58,871 bases of DNA, taken from NCBI RefSeq assembly GCF_900111905.1, contig NZ_FOKM01000027.1:1-58871 (forward strand), in the 5' to 3' direction. Shown piece by piece: positions 37,340-46,575 of this stretch. This DNA is from Rhizobium sp. NFR07 (GTDB lineage Bacteria; Pseudomonadota; Alphaproteobacteria; Rhizobiales; Rhizobiaceae). The position numbers and the translations under genes were made by a program. The notes below the pieces were generated by a model. The model made no database searches. It had not been told where the DNA came from and saw only the letters and a list, made by a program, of their open reading frames with translations. Each line of letters starts with the position of its first letter. Position 1 is the first letter of the stretch.

Positions 37340-37416
37340 CACCTTAACGCAAATTATTAGCGTTAGTGAGATATAATTGCGATCTGCGATTAACGCAATA
37401 TATTTGCATTAAGGTG
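37340..37416. promoter_or_regulatory. Palindromic operator sites of the MFS/TetR pair
   Basis: TAACGC (37345-37350) pairs with GCGTTA (37360-37365), and a second imperfect palindrome spans 37390-37412 (TTAACGCAA ... TTTGCATTAA). CACCTTAA at 37340-37347 is mirrored by TTAAGGTG at 37409-37416. The sites lie directly upstream of the MFS start and are the likely binding sites of the divergent TetR-type repressor. Confidence 0.65.
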
Positions 37417-37539
37417 TGTCGGGAAGATTGCCGCTCGCGTTTCAGATGCAAGATATGGAAAATATGATGCAGGCGCGGCAAAGGTCGAAGAGCCGATTTT
37501 TCTATAGCCAGAACATGTGCCGGCGACCGGCGGGAGAAA

Positions 37540-38106
37540 ATGATGGCACGGGAGATGTTGCGGCAGGGTGGCCGTAGTGCGCGCATTCAGACGGCGGTGC
37601 ATGCCGCGACACGCGATCTGCTCGAAACCATCGATCGCAGCGCCATTACCGTGCCGATGATCGCCGAAAAGGCGGGCGTTCCGCCATCGACCATCTACCG
37701 GCGCTGGGGGGATATCGGCGATCTTCTGGCGGATGTCGCGCTGGCTCACATGCGGCCGATCGCCGATCCCACGGATACCGGCAGCATGCATTCGGATATC
37801 GAGACCTTCATCATCGAATATGCCGAGGAAATGTCGTCGGGTGTCGGGCGGGAAATGCTGTCGGATATTTTAGGCAGTTCGTCCGGTGGCGCTGCGCAGC
37901 AGTGCTGCCATTATACGATCCATCACCTCGAGACGCTGCGCGACAGGGCAGAGCAAAGGGGAGAGGCGGTCTTCGACATTGCCGCCGCAATGGACAAGAT
38001 CGTGGCGCCGATCGTCTATCACATCATGTTTCGCGACCGGGAGGTCACGCCCGACTATTGCCGGGCGCTGATATCCGATTTTCTCGGCAAGACAGCCGGC
38101 CGCTGA
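37540..38106 (+). CDS. TetR-family transcriptional regulator
   Basis: The 188-residue protein has an N-terminal TetR helix-turn-helix (about residues 18-62; ITVPMIAEKAGVPPSTIYRRWGD). The C-terminal ligand domain is of the TetR_C_11 or related type. The start is ATG at 37540 or 37543, behind CGGGAG. It probably represses the divergent MFS gene through the palindromes at 37340-37416. The ligand is unknown. Confidence 0.9.
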   Translation: MMAREMLRQGGRSARIQTAVHAATRDLLETIDRSAITVPMIAEKAGVPPSTIYRRWGDIGDLLADVALAHMRPIADPTDTGSMHSDIETFIIEYAEEMSSGVGREMLSDILGSSSGGAAQQCCHYTIHHLETLRDRAEQRGEAVFDIAAAMDKIVAPIVYHIMFRDREVTPDYCRALISDFLGKTAGR

Positions 38107-38126
38107 GGCAGCCGGCATAAGCCTCA

Positions 38127-40766
38127 TCAATCCTTGAGCATACGGCCGACGATGTCGCTGACATCGGTCGACAGGTCCTTCGTGCCGGCGATCCTGGCAA
38201 GTGCCGCGCGCGCCTTTTCGGCGCGGCCGGCTTCGAGCGAGCGGAAGGAGCGCATCGAGGTCAGGATACGGGCCGCGAGCTGCGGGTTCTTCGGGTCAAT
38301 CAAAAGGATCTGATCGGCGAGGAACTCGTATCCCGCACCATCGGCGCGATTGAAGCCCGTCGGGTTGGAGAAAGCGAAGGCGCCGACCAGCGACCGTACC
38401 CGGTTCGGATTGCCGGCATTGTAGCGCGGGTTTTCCATCAGTTCCCTGACGCGGGTCAGTGCGTCTGCTCCCGGTATGATCGCCTGGATCGAGAACCACT
38501 TGTCGATGACCAGAGGATTGCCGTCGAAGCGCGTCAGGAAGCTGGCGATCGCCGCCGTCGTTTCCGAGGCATCGGGGAAACGATGGGCAAGCAGCGTCAG
38601 CGACTGGGCGAGATCCGTCATGTTATCGGCCGAACCGAAGGCCTCGGCTGCGCGGGCGGGCGTGCCCTCGGCGTAGGTTAGGTACATGAGAGCGGCGTTG
38701 CGCAGCGAGCGCTTGCCGGCACCCTCCGCATCCGGCGAATAAGCGCCGGTGACGTGCATCTCGTCGACGAGGGCAGCAAAGGTTTCCTCGCCGGCCTTGG
38801 CGATCGATTCCAGCACTGCCTTGCGGCTAACATGGATCGCCTCGGGGTCATTGTTGGAGCCGATTTCGCGGGCAATGTCGGCTTCGCTTGGCAGGTTCAG
38901 CACCTGGGCGCGGAAAGCCGGTTCCAGCGAAGAATCGGCGGCGCATTCCAGAAGCGCGGAGACGAGCGCCGGGTTGCCGCTGGCCTTCTTGCCGTCGCGG
39001 GCAGCCTGGATCAGGTTCGGCATGGCGAGGTCGGTCAGGGCCTGCCAGCGGGAGAAGAGATCCGTGTCGTGGCGGGCGATATGGGCGAGATCGGCTTCCG
39101 ACTGGTCGAAATGCAGGTTGATCGGTGCCGAGAACGACCGGTTCAGCGACAGGACCGGGCGGGAGGAGATGCCGGAGAAGGTAAAGGTCTGCTTGCGTTC
39201 GGTAAGATGCAGCACGTCACCGGTGACGTCACCGCCTTCGACCGACGTGGGCGTCGCGATCGATCCGTTGTCGAGAATGAGCGCAAACGAGAGTGGGATA
39301 TGCAGCGGCTCCTTGTTCGGCTGGCCGGGCGTGGCAGGCGTCATCTGCTCGAGCGACAGCGTGAAGATGCCGGCAGCCTGATCGTAGCTGCCCGAGGCGG
39401 TCACGAGCGGTGTGCCGGCCTGCACGTACCAGCGGAAGAACTGCGCAAGGTCGCGACCGCTCGCATCCTCGAAGCACTTCACATAGTCCTCGACGGTGAC
39501 GGCCTGGCCGTCATGGCGCTCGAAATAGAGGTCCATGCCCTTGCGGAAGGCGTCGCGGCCGAGAACGGTTGCGATCATGCCGGTGATCTCGGCACCCTTC
39601 TCGTAGATCGTCGTCGTGTAGAAGTTGTTGATCTCGCGATAGGTGTCGGGACGCGGCGGATGCGCCAGCGGGCCGGCATCTTCCGGGAACTGTTCCGACT
39701 TCAGGCCGCGCACGTCGGCGATGCGCTTGACCGGGCGCGAACGCATGTCGGCCGAGAATTCCTGGTCGCGATAGACCGTCAGGCCTTCCTTGAGGCAGAG
39801 CTGGAACCAGTCGCGGCAGGTGATGCGGTTGCCGGTCCAGTTGTGGAAATATTCATGCGCGATGATGCGCTCGATATTCGCGTAATCCTGGTCGGTGGCG
39901 GTTTCCGGATCGGCAAGGACATACTTGTCGTTGAAGACGTTGAGGCCCTTGTTCTCCATCGCGCCCATGTTGAAGTCGGACACGGCGACAATCTGGAAGA
40001 TGTTGAGGTCGTATTCGCGGCCGAACCGCTCTTCGTCCCATTTCATCGAGCGCTTCAGCGCGTCCATGGCATAGGCGGCGCGGGCTTCCTTGCCGTGCTC
40101 GACATAGATCTTCAGCGCGACTTCGTTGCCCGACATCGTCTCGAACGTGTCTTCGACGACGCCGAGATCACCGGCGACCAGCGCGAAGAGATAGGCAGGT
40201 TTCGGATGCGGGTCGAACCAGGCGGCAAAGGCGCGGCCTTCGTCGTAACCGGCGCCGCCGAGGAAATTGCCGTTGGACAGCATGACCGGGTTGGCCGCCT
40301 TGTCACCGATGATGGTGATCGTATAGGGCGCCAAGACGTCCGGACGGTCCGGGAAATAGGAGATGCGGCGGAAGCCTTCGGCCTCGCACTGGGTGCAATA
40401 GACACCGTTGGTGCGGTAGAGGCCCATCAGCTTCGTATTGGCTTCCGGGTTGATATGGGTGGTGATGGTCAGCTCGAAGGGCGCTTCGGCCGGCAGGTCG
40501 CGCACCGTCAGCGTGTCCGGTGTCGCGTCATACTGACTGGCCGGAACTTCCTTCTGGTCGAACAGTAGGCCGGAAAGCGTCAGCTCGTCGCCGTCAAGCA
40601 CCAGCGGAGCGGATGCATCAACGCCCTCGCGCCGGTGGAAGATCAGCCGCGCGTCGACCTTGGTATTGGTCGGATCTAGCTCAAATGTGAGGTCCACCCG
40701 TTCCAGGACGAAGTCGGTGGGGCGGTAATCTGCCAGATGCACGATCTGGCCCATATCTGTTCGCAT
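38127..40766 (-). CDS. pepN: Aminopeptidase N (M1 family)
   Basis: The 879-residue protein is a full-length bacterial PepN. It has the exopeptidase motif FNMGAMENKGLNVF (about residue 255) and the zinc site HEYFHNWTGNR, with the third ligand Glu in LKEGLTVYRDQEF. It removes N-terminal residues from peptides in the cytoplasm. The ATG at 40766 gives MRTDMGQIVHLADYRPTDF, the usual start; an in-frame ATG 24 bases upstream is less likely. Confidence 0.95.
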   Translation of the reverse strand: MRTDMGQIVHLADYRPTDFVLERVDLTFELDPTNTKVDARLIFHRREGVDASAPLVLDGDELTLSGLLFDQKEVPASQYDATPDTLTVRDLPAEAPFELTITTHINPEANTKLMGLYRTNGVYCTQCEAEGFRRISYFPDRPDVLAPYTITIIGDKAANPVMLSNGNFLGGAGYDEGRAFAAWFDPHPKPAYLFALVAGDLGVVEDTFETMSGNEVALKIYVEHGKEARAAYAMDALKRSMKWDEERFGREYDLNIFQIVAVSDFNMGAMENKGLNVFNDKYVLADPETATDQDYANIERIIAHEYFHNWTGNRITCRDWFQLCLKEGLTVYRDQEFSADMRSRPVKRIADVRGLKSEQFPEDAGPLAHPPRPDTYREINNFYTTTIYEKGAEITGMIATVLGRDAFRKGMDLYFERHDGQAVTVEDYVKCFEDASGRDLAQFFRWYVQAGTPLVTASGSYDQAAGIFTLSLEQMTPATPGQPNKEPLHIPLSFALILDNGSIATPTSVEGGDVTGDVLHLTERKQTFTFSGISSRPVLSLNRSFSAPINLHFDQSEADLAHIARHDTDLFSRWQALTDLAMPNLIQAARDGKKASGNPALVSALLECAADSSLEPAFRAQVLNLPSEADIAREIGSNNDPEAIHVSRKAVLESIAKAGEETFAALVDEMHVTGAYSPDAEGAGKRSLRNAALMYLTYAEGTPARAAEAFGSADNMTDLAQSLTLLAHRFPDASETTAAIASFLTRFDGNPLVIDKWFSIQAIIPGADALTRVRELMENPRYNAGNPNRVRSLVGAFAFSNPTGFNRADGAGYEFLADQILLIDPKNPQLAARILTSMRSFRSLEAGRAEKARAALARIAGTKDLSTDVSDIVGRMLKD

Positions 40767-41276
40767 AGTGAATCCTGAACCGGCTTTCAAATATACGGCT
40801 ATGGGATTTTCTGCCCCCGATCAGACCGGCACATCCCCATTTGCCGAGCGCATAATTGCATCCAATGCTAAACGATTGTTGAACCCGCTCTAAAATAAAA
40901 CGGGTTGCCGTCAGTATAGTGATCCAATTTCGGTCACTGCATGATTTTAGGGTGAGTATCTGATTAATTTTATCGGGTTCTGTCGCAGATGATCTTGGCT
41001 CAAAAGGTCCGCTGACCCTCGCAAATCCCCCGCATTGTGGAGTTCTGCCCGATACGTTGTGGATCTCGATCGGTTTCGCCTCCAGGTTTAACGTCTCCGA
41101 GACCTGCCGGCATCATGGTTTGCAAACAGTTCCGCCGGGTTAACCTATTCGTCATCGTAATGGCGTGATCATCAGTTTTCATGCACGGCGGGCCACTTTT
41201 CCGTTACCCTGCCGATGATTCCCCGCCACTCGCAGTTTCGGATCGGCGCTCCCGGCTGGTCCACAATGAGTTTACA
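40767..41276. other. Intergenic region upstream of pepN and the DMT transporter
   Basis: These 510 bases separate two divergent genes. No coding frame with protein-like content was found, only promoter space. A relatively AT-rich patch lies at 40890-40980. No hairpin with a T tract was seen. Confidence 0.5.
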
Positions 41277-42215
41277 ATGGCCGCCGAAGCCTTGAATCCC
41301 CTTCGCGGGATTACGTTGAAAGTTCTTTCCGTCGTCGTCTTCGTCATGATGCAGGCCTGCATCAAGTCAGCAGGAGCTGGCATCCCCGCCGGCCAGATCA
41401 CCTTCTACAGGTCGGCTTTCGCGCTTGTGCCCATCCTCGCCTATCTCGCCTTCCGCAAGGAACTGTTCCATGCCTTTCACACCGACAGCCTGTTCGGTCA
41501 CCTGAAGCGCGGCACATTCGGCATCATGGCGATGGCTTTCGGCTTCTACGGCCTCATTCACCTTCCCATGGCCGACGCGATCGCCATCGGTTATTCCATG
41601 CCGCTGATCGCCGTCATCTTTGCCGCACTGATCCTCAAGGAGACCGTCAGGCTCTATCGCTGGAGCGCGGTTGCCGTCGGCATGGTCGGCGTCGTCATCA
41701 TTTCCTGGCCGAAGCTGACCCTTTTCAGTTCGGTAGGAGCAGGATCGGAACAGGCCATGGGCGCGCTTGCGGTGATCATTGCTGCGGTCATGGGCGGTTT
41801 CGCAATGATTCAGGTCCGCCAGCTGGTGCGGACCGAAAAGACCGCCACGATCGTCCTCTATTTCTCGCTGACCGCCGCCGTCTTTTCGCTTGTCAGTATT
41901 CCCTTCGGCTGGGCGCCTTTGACCGGCTTCCAGAGCTTCTGTCTGATCGCGTCGGGTTTCTGCGGCGGTCTCGGCCAGATCCTGCTGACCGAAAGCTATC
42001 GCCAGGCCGACGTCTCGACCGTCGCGCCCTTCGAATACAGCTCGATCATCCTCGGTATCGCGATTGCCTATACCCTGTTCGGCGATGTGCCGACGATGAG
42101 CACGCTGATCGGCACCGCGATCACCGTAACGGCCGGTATCTTCATCATTTACCGCGAGCACCAGCTGGGCCTGGAACGCAAAGCGGCCCGGAAGGCTTCG
42201 CCTCCGGGCGCATGA
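41277..42215 (+). CDS. EamA/DMT-family transporter
   Basis: The 312-residue protein has ten predicted membrane helices in two EamA repeats (about residues 10-140 and 158-295), with typical FYRSAFALVPILAY and AVIFAALILKETVRLYRWSA. Members export or import small metabolites such as amino acids or nucleosides. Substrate unknown. The ATG at 41277 gives MAAEALNPLRGI; an upstream ATG at 41181 would add 32 unlike residues. Confidence 0.88.
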   Translation: MAAEALNPLRGITLKVLSVVVFVMMQACIKSAGAGIPAGQITFYRSAFALVPILAYLAFRKELFHAFHTDSLFGHLKRGTFGIMAMAFGFYGLIHLPMADAIAIGYSMPLIAVIFAALILKETVRLYRWSAVAVGMVGVVIISWPKLTLFSSVGAGSEQAMGALAVIIAAVMGGFAMIQVRQLVRTEKTATIVLYFSLTAAVFSLVSIPFGWAPLTGFQSFCLIASGFCGGLGQILLTESYRQADVSTVAPFEYSSIILGIAIAYTLFGDVPTMSTLIGTAITVTAGIFIIYREHQLGLERKAARKASPPGA

Positions 42216-42233
42216 AGCGGCAGGATCGATTTC

Positions 42234-42377
42234 TTAGAGCGGAATGCCGGACGAGGGCGCTTCTATTTCGCAGCGCGTCTGGCTTGCCTTGGAGTATTCG
42301 CGCGACGCGTTGACTGCCGCGCCGATCTGGCGAAGGTTTTCACGCAGGGCGCGGATCGGGCGGAAGATCATGGTCAT
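42234..42377 (-). CDS. Small protein, 47 residues, possibly part of a tandem pair
   Basis: Translation from the ATG at 42375-42377 gives MTMIFRPIRALRENLRQIGA, AVNASREYSKASQTRCEIEA and PSSGIPL. It is basic and mostly helical. Its start resembles that of the next upstream gene (MTTRFRPI), 11 bases away, which suggests a duplication or shared role. A second ATG is at 42369-42371. Function unknown; it may be related to small DUF1127-like proteins of rhizobia, but this is a guess. Confidence 0.45.
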   Translation of the reverse strand: MTMIFRPIRALRENLRQIGAAVNASREYSKASQTRCEIEAPSSGIPL

Positions 42378-42388
42378 TGCGGTTTATC

Positions 42389-42580
42389 TCAGCGATCGCG
42401 GAAGTCGACGAAAACGGCGGCCGGACGGGTAATCCCGAGAGGGCGAGCCATTGCGCGCGACGTGATCTGCTCGTTCGTTGCCGAGCCGAAGCGGTGGTAG
42501 CCCTGCGTCGAGCGTGGCCCGATTCCTGCAGCGCGGAGAGTTTCAAAACCCGAATGGATCGGGCGGAAGCGGGTGGTCAT
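42389..42580 (-). CDS. Small protein, 63 residues, tandem partner
   Basis: Translation gives MTTRFRPIHSGFETLRAAGI, then GPRSTQGYHRFGSATNEQIT and MARPLGITRPAAVFVDFRDR. AAGGAACCAAGGC before the ATG can serve as ribosome binding site. It shares an MT..FRPI start with the following small gene. Function unknown. Confidence 0.5.
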   Translation of the reverse strand: MTTRFRPIHSGFETLRAAGIGPRSTQGYHRFGSATNEQITSRAMARPLGITRPAAVFVDFRDR

Positions 42581-42749
42581 TGCCTTGGTTCCTTAGCATG
42601 TTCCTCCCAAGACATTGCTGATATTGCGCTGCACAATCGATTCTAGCAATGCGTGCAAACGCCACGCTGCCATGCGCAACATGCATGGCCTGCTTCATAA
42701 AAGTGTAACTTATATCGTGTTGCGGGCGCGTTTGCCGCAAATTTGGGCA

Positions 42750-43658
42750 TCAATTGGGTTGCAGGCGGCTTTTGAAGGTCAAAAGGTCGCGCCAGGCGAG
42801 TGCCTTGTTCGCGGGGACGGCCAGAAGCTCCTGCGGATGGAATGTCGCGAGCGCCGGTATTTCCAGTCCGCCGGAGGAGGCCGGACGCCACTCGCCGCGC
42901 ATCGTGTGGATCGTGCCCGTGCCGCCGAGGAAGACGCGGGCCGGGAAATTGCCGAGCAGCAGCATGAGCTTCGGCTCCGCGAGCGCCACCTGCCGTTCGA
43001 TGAACGGGCGGCAGATATCCATCTCGGCCTGCGAGGGCATGCGGTTGCCGGGGGGCCGCCACGGAATGACATTGGTCATCAGCACGCCGTCACGGGAAAG
43101 CCCGATGGCGGCCAGCATCCGGTCCATCAGCTCGCCGGCGCGGCCTGCAAACGGCGCACCGTCCCGGTCGTCATCGGCATTCGGCATTGGGCCGATTACC
43201 ATGATGCCGGAAGCGGGATTGCCGCTGGCAAAGACGGTGGAACGGGCGCTGTTCTTCAGATTGCACCCGTTGAAGGCTTCAAGCGCCGTCTGCAGCTCGG
43301 TAAGTGAACGGGCGCTTTCGGCGGCAAAGCGGGCCGCTGCCACGGCTTCGCCGTCGGGTACGGCGACTGAAGGGGCGGGCGAGGGCGCGGCCCGGCGTGG
43401 TGCGGCGCCTTGTCCGGAAGCGCCTTGTCCGGAACCTGCCCGAGACGGCGCAGCGCGGTCGGCCGGACCATCCTGATCCCGCACCTGATCTCGCGCACCG
43501 GCCGGCATCCTGCCTTGCGCCTTGGCAGCCTTCTGGGCCTCGAATTCGGCGATCCGATCGACCGGTTCGTCATCCAGCATCCACTCAACCCCGGCATCCG
43601 CATAGAAATGCAGAAGCGCGGCAAGCTCGGCTGGGTGAAGGTCTGAGGCGGCGTTCAT
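42750..43658 (-). CDS. Uracil-DNA glycosylase-like protein (family 4/5 type) with altered motifs
   Basis: The 302-residue protein has a Pro/Ala/Gly/Arg-rich insert at about residues 50-100 and a UDG domain at about 125-300 (PFAGRAGELMDRML, VIPWRPPGNRMPS, ATFHPQELL). In family 4 enzymes the first motif is GEAPG; here it reads GPMPN (156-160). Of the four iron-sulfur Cys only two positions remain (C132 and C216), and the third is W200. The fold is clear but base-excision activity is doubtful. The start at 43658 gives MNAASDLHPAELAAL, usual for rhizobial homologues. Confidence 0.85.
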   Translation of the reverse strand: MNAASDLHPAELAALLHFYADAGVEWMLDDEPVDRIAEFEAQKAAKAQGRMPAGARDQVRDQDGPADRAAPSRAGSGQGASGQGAAPRRAAPSPAPSVAVPDGEAVAAARFAAESARSLTELQTALEAFNGCNLKNSARSTVFASGNPASGIMVIGPMPNADDDRDGAPFAGRAGELMDRMLAAIGLSRDGVLMTNVIPWRPPGNRMPSQAEMDICRPFIERQVALAEPKLMLLLGNFPARVFLGGTGTIHTMRGEWRPASSGGLEIPALATFHPQELLAVPANKALAWRDLLTFKSRLQPN

Positions 43659-43714
43659 GAATCCGTTCTTACAGCATGTCGGCCGGAAGTGGGAAATTGT
43701 TTGGGGTGGGCTTT

Positions 43715-43894
43715 TCCCCTCACCAACAAAATCTAGCACTTAGCTAAAGCTAAGATGCTGATTTTGTAACCTCTCCCACAGGGGGAGAGGTAGACTCGCG
43801 GATGGCGCGGCAGCTTTATCTCTCCCCTTTTGGGAGAGAAAGCGATTTCAACATCTTAGCGTCAGCTAAGCGTTAAATATCGCAAGTGAGGGGA
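43715..43894 (-). repeat. Composite palindromic repeat, copy B2
   Basis: Same element as at 11528-11712 but in the opposite orientation: it begins TCCCCTCACCAAC and ends CGCAAGTGAGGGGA. It contains the CTTAGC / GCTAAG boxes and the hairpin arms CCTCTCCCACAGGGGGAGAG. It lies between the UDG-like gene and the stop of the Hsp70 gene. Confidence 0.8.
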
Positions 43895-43913
43895 TTTTCC
43901 GGCATCTTGAGAC

Positions 43914-45206
43914 TCAAGCCGCCCACTGCTCCACATCGCCGCTCTCGCCGATCAGCGCCAGGCCGTGGGCGATCGACAGAAGCTCGCCACCGCTCTCGAT
44001 CTTCGATGCATCGAAGCGGCGGATGAAGATTTCCCGCACGGCCGGCACGAAGGACGTGCCGCCGGTCAGGAACACCTTGTCGACGTCGGCCGGCGCCGTA
44101 TTCGTCTTGGTCAGCACATCGTCGAGCGCGCCCTCGATGCGCGACAGGTCGTCGGCGATCCAGTTGTTGAAATCGGTGCGCTTCACCATCTTGCGGCCGG
44201 CCTTGCCGAGCGGCGAGAAGTTGAACTCGGCCTCTTCGGCGCCCGACAGCGCCATCTTCGTCGCCGAGATCGCTTGGTAGAGCGGATAACCCTCGTCATG
44301 CTCGACCAGATCGATGAACAGCTCGAGCTTGTCGGGATCGACGGCGGAGCGCACCAGCGACTTCAGGTCGTTGAATTCGCGCGTCGTCTTGAAGATCGAC
44401 AATTGGTTCCAGCGTGAGAAATTGGCGTAATAGCTCGACGGCACTTCCAGCACCTTGTCGAAGCTGCGAAAGAACGTGCCCTTGCCGATTTCCGGCGCCA
44501 CCAGATGCTCGATCATCTTGGCGTCGAAATGGTCGCCGGCAATGCCGACGCCGGAATGGCCGATCGGGGTCGCGGTCAACTTGCCGGCCGTGCGTTCAAA
44601 ACGGATCAGCGAATAGTCGGTCGTGCCGCCGCCGAAGTCGGCCACCAGGACGTTGGCGTCGCTCTTCAGCGTCTGGGCGAAGTAATAGGCGGCCGCGACC
44701 GGCTCGTAGACATAGTGGATCTCGGGAAAGCCGAGCCGGGTCAGCGCTTCGTTATAGCGCTGTGTGGCAAGTGCAGGGTCCGGGCTGGCGCCGGCGAAAT
44801 GCACGGGACGGCCGGCGACGAGGCGGGAGATTTCGCTCGGCCAGTGGCCGTCGGCATAGGTCTTCAGCCGCTTCAGGAAAATTTCCATCAGGTCTTCGAA
44901 CGTATGCCTGCGGGCGAACACCAGCGTGCCCTGGAAAAGCGGGCTCGCGGCAAAGGTCTTGATCGACTGCAGGAAGCGGGCGTCGCCCGGATTGTCGATG
45001 AACTGGCGGATCGCCGCCTGCCCGGCCTCGACCTTCAGTGCCTGGGCGCCGAGCTGCGCATCCTTCATGAAGGAGAGCGCGGTGCGCATCGAATCCGTCT
45101 CGCCGGCGCTCGAGGAAAAATGCATGGAATGGGTGGTGCTGCCGCTATCCGCCAGCGCCATAACGGTATTGGTCGTGCCGAAGTCAAGCCCGAGCGCCCG
45201 TGCCAT
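43914..45206 (-). CDS. Hsp70-family protein, YegD-like
   Basis: The 430-residue protein has the actin/Hsp70 ATPase fold: phosphate-1 loop GLDFGTTNTVMALAD (residues 5-19), phosphate-2 VADFGGGTTDYSLI (about 195) and an adenosine-site FLTGGTSFVPAVRE (about 385). It lacks the peptide-binding domain of DnaK, as in the YegD subgroup, so it is a chaperone-like ATPase of unknown role. TAAAAGGAG lies before the ATG at 45206. The disordered protein gene upstream is on the same strand, but a terminator lies between. Confidence 0.9.
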   Translation of the reverse strand: MARALGLDFGTTNTVMALADSGSTTHSMHFSSSAGETDSMRTALSFMKDAQLGAQALKVEAGQAAIRQFIDNPGDARFLQSIKTFAASPLFQGTLVFARRHTFEDLMEIFLKRLKTYADGHWPSEISRLVAGRPVHFAGASPDPALATQRYNEALTRLGFPEIHYVYEPVAAAYYFAQTLKSDANVLVADFGGGTTDYSLIRFERTAGKLTATPIGHSGVGIAGDHFDAKMIEHLVAPEIGKGTFFRSFDKVLEVPSSYYANFSRWNQLSIFKTTREFNDLKSLVRSAVDPDKLELFIDLVEHDEGYPLYQAISATKMALSGAEEAEFNFSPLGKAGRKMVKRTDFNNWIADDLSRIEGALDDVLTKTNTAPADVDKVFLTGGTSFVPAVREIFIRRFDASKIESGGELLSIAHGLALIGESGDVEQWAA

Positions 45207-45397
45207 GGCCGTGCTCCTTTTAGTCTGCCGATAATGTTGGACCCGGGATGCTCCCGGACGCTGAAGGCAGGACACGCAAGGGCGCCCGCCGATTTGAGAG
45301 CGCGCGTGATCGCACAGGAGCGGCGGGAAGGCAAGGGGCGAAGAAGGTGGGAGAGCGGGCAGCGGAAAGCAGGTGGGCGTCGAGGCGGAAAACGAAA

Positions 45398-45425
45398 AAG
45401 GGGGCGCGATCGGCACCGCGCCCCT
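45398..45425 (-). terminator. Intrinsic terminator of the disordered-protein gene
   Basis: On the minus strand GGGGCGCG, an 8-base loop and CGCGCCCC are followed by CTTTTTCG. It lies 25 bases after the stop of the gene at 45450 and separates it from the Hsp70 gene. Confidence 0.75.
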
Positions 45426-45449
45426 TGTAGCAAATACCCATGCCGAAGA

Positions 45450-46400
45450 TCAGGCTTCAGCGTACCAGCGATTGACCAGCGAAATCGGCTTTTCGGTCGC
45501 CTTGGCATTGTCATCGATCAGCGAAATGCTCTTTGCCGTTGCGGTCGTCGTCTCGGACGAAAGAGAATCCAGCAGGCGGCTGGCGAGCTGGTCCTGAATG
45601 GCGGCGACGGCGCGATTACGGCTTTCGGCACGCGCGTCGCTGGTGCCGCTTGCCTGGCGCTGGCGGATCTCTTCGAGGTTGGCCAAGAGCGGCGTGAGGA
45701 AGTCTTTCAACTCCCCGGCCTGTTCCGCAGCTGGGGCAGCCTCTTCGTCTCCTATCGGCGCCGTGGCAACCGGAGACGGCGTGGTCGCGACCGGAGCAGG
45801 TGCGGGCGACGCCTGATCCGGCGCGGAGGCCGTGTCTTCCGCGACGGTCTCACCCGGAGCAGACGCTGCAGGCTGACCAGCCACCGGCTGGCTGGCGACA
45901 GGCTCATCTGCTTGCGGCTGGCTTAGCTCTGACTGGGGAGGTGTCCCCGCAGAAGGCGCCGGCCCGGAGGCCTCGTCGCTCGGTGCCGAGGCAGCAGGCG
46001 CGTCCGGCTGTTCAGCGGGCTGCGGCTGGGCGCCAGCTTCGGCTTCAGCCTCCGCCGAGGCTTCGCCTTCTACAGCTTCGCCGGTGCCGTCATTGACGGG
46101 CACGCCGGCGTCGGAACCTGTCTCTTCCGTGTCGGGGGCAGTCGCAGACGGCTCCTCGGTCACAGGAGCGGTCTCTTCCGAGCTTGCCGGCGGCACGTCG
46201 GTGTAGGTTCCGTCGTCGGTCTCGCCCGGTTCTTCGTCATAGATCGGATCGGCCTGGCTATTGTCGGCAGGCGGAGATGTCGTCGCCTCGTCATTCGCCG
46301 GCGTGCTGCCGGATGTTTGGCCAGACGATGGCTGCTGGCTTGGGGAGGTGGACTGGCCGCCGCCTCCGAAAATGCCTTCGAGTAACAAGTTCTGCTCCAT
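45450..46400 (-). CDS. Acidic, low-complexity disordered protein
   Basis: The 316-residue protein starts MEQNLLLEGIFGGGGQSTSP. Residues 15-220 are almost only Ala, Pro, Glu, Ser, Thr, Gln and Asp, without a predicted fold. The last 95 residues are more regular, with a helical stretch ELKDFLTPLLANLEEIRQRQ and AVAAIQDQLASRLLDSLSSE. There is no signal peptide or membrane helix. No family was recognised. The short N-terminal Gly patch and C-terminal helices could be binding sites joined by a flexible spacer. The terminator at 45398 ends its transcript. Confidence 0.75.
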   Translation of the reverse strand: MEQNLLLEGIFGGGGQSTSPSQQPSSGQTSGSTPANDEATTSPPADNSQADPIYDEEPGETDDGTYTDVPPASSEETAPVTEEPSATAPDTEETGSDAGVPVNDGTGEAVEGEASAEAEAEAGAQPQPAEQPDAPAASAPSDEASGPAPSAGTPPQSELSQPQADEPVASQPVAGQPAASAPGETVAEDTASAPDQASPAPAPVATTPSPVATAPIGDEEAAPAAEQAGELKDFLTPLLANLEEIRQRQASGTSDARAESRNRAVAAIQDQLASRLLDSLSSETTTATAKSISLIDDNAKATEKPISLVNRWYAEA

Positions 46401-46575
46401 TACGGACTAATGTAGCTCGCCCTTATCAGTCGCAAATTGATGAGGTCTCAAAGTTGGAATGACAAATAAAATCAATATTTAAGCATGCATTTGCATGGTT
46501 GTGCGCGGGCCAATTGAGTGTGCAAATAACGTCGCACGCGGCGCGTGTCGGGACGGGGTTTCCCAAGGCGTCCGG

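Noticed and set aside
38754..40568. 604-codon open frame antisense to pepN
   Set aside because: PepN with its zinc site is on the minus strand; the antisense product lacks any recognisable domain.
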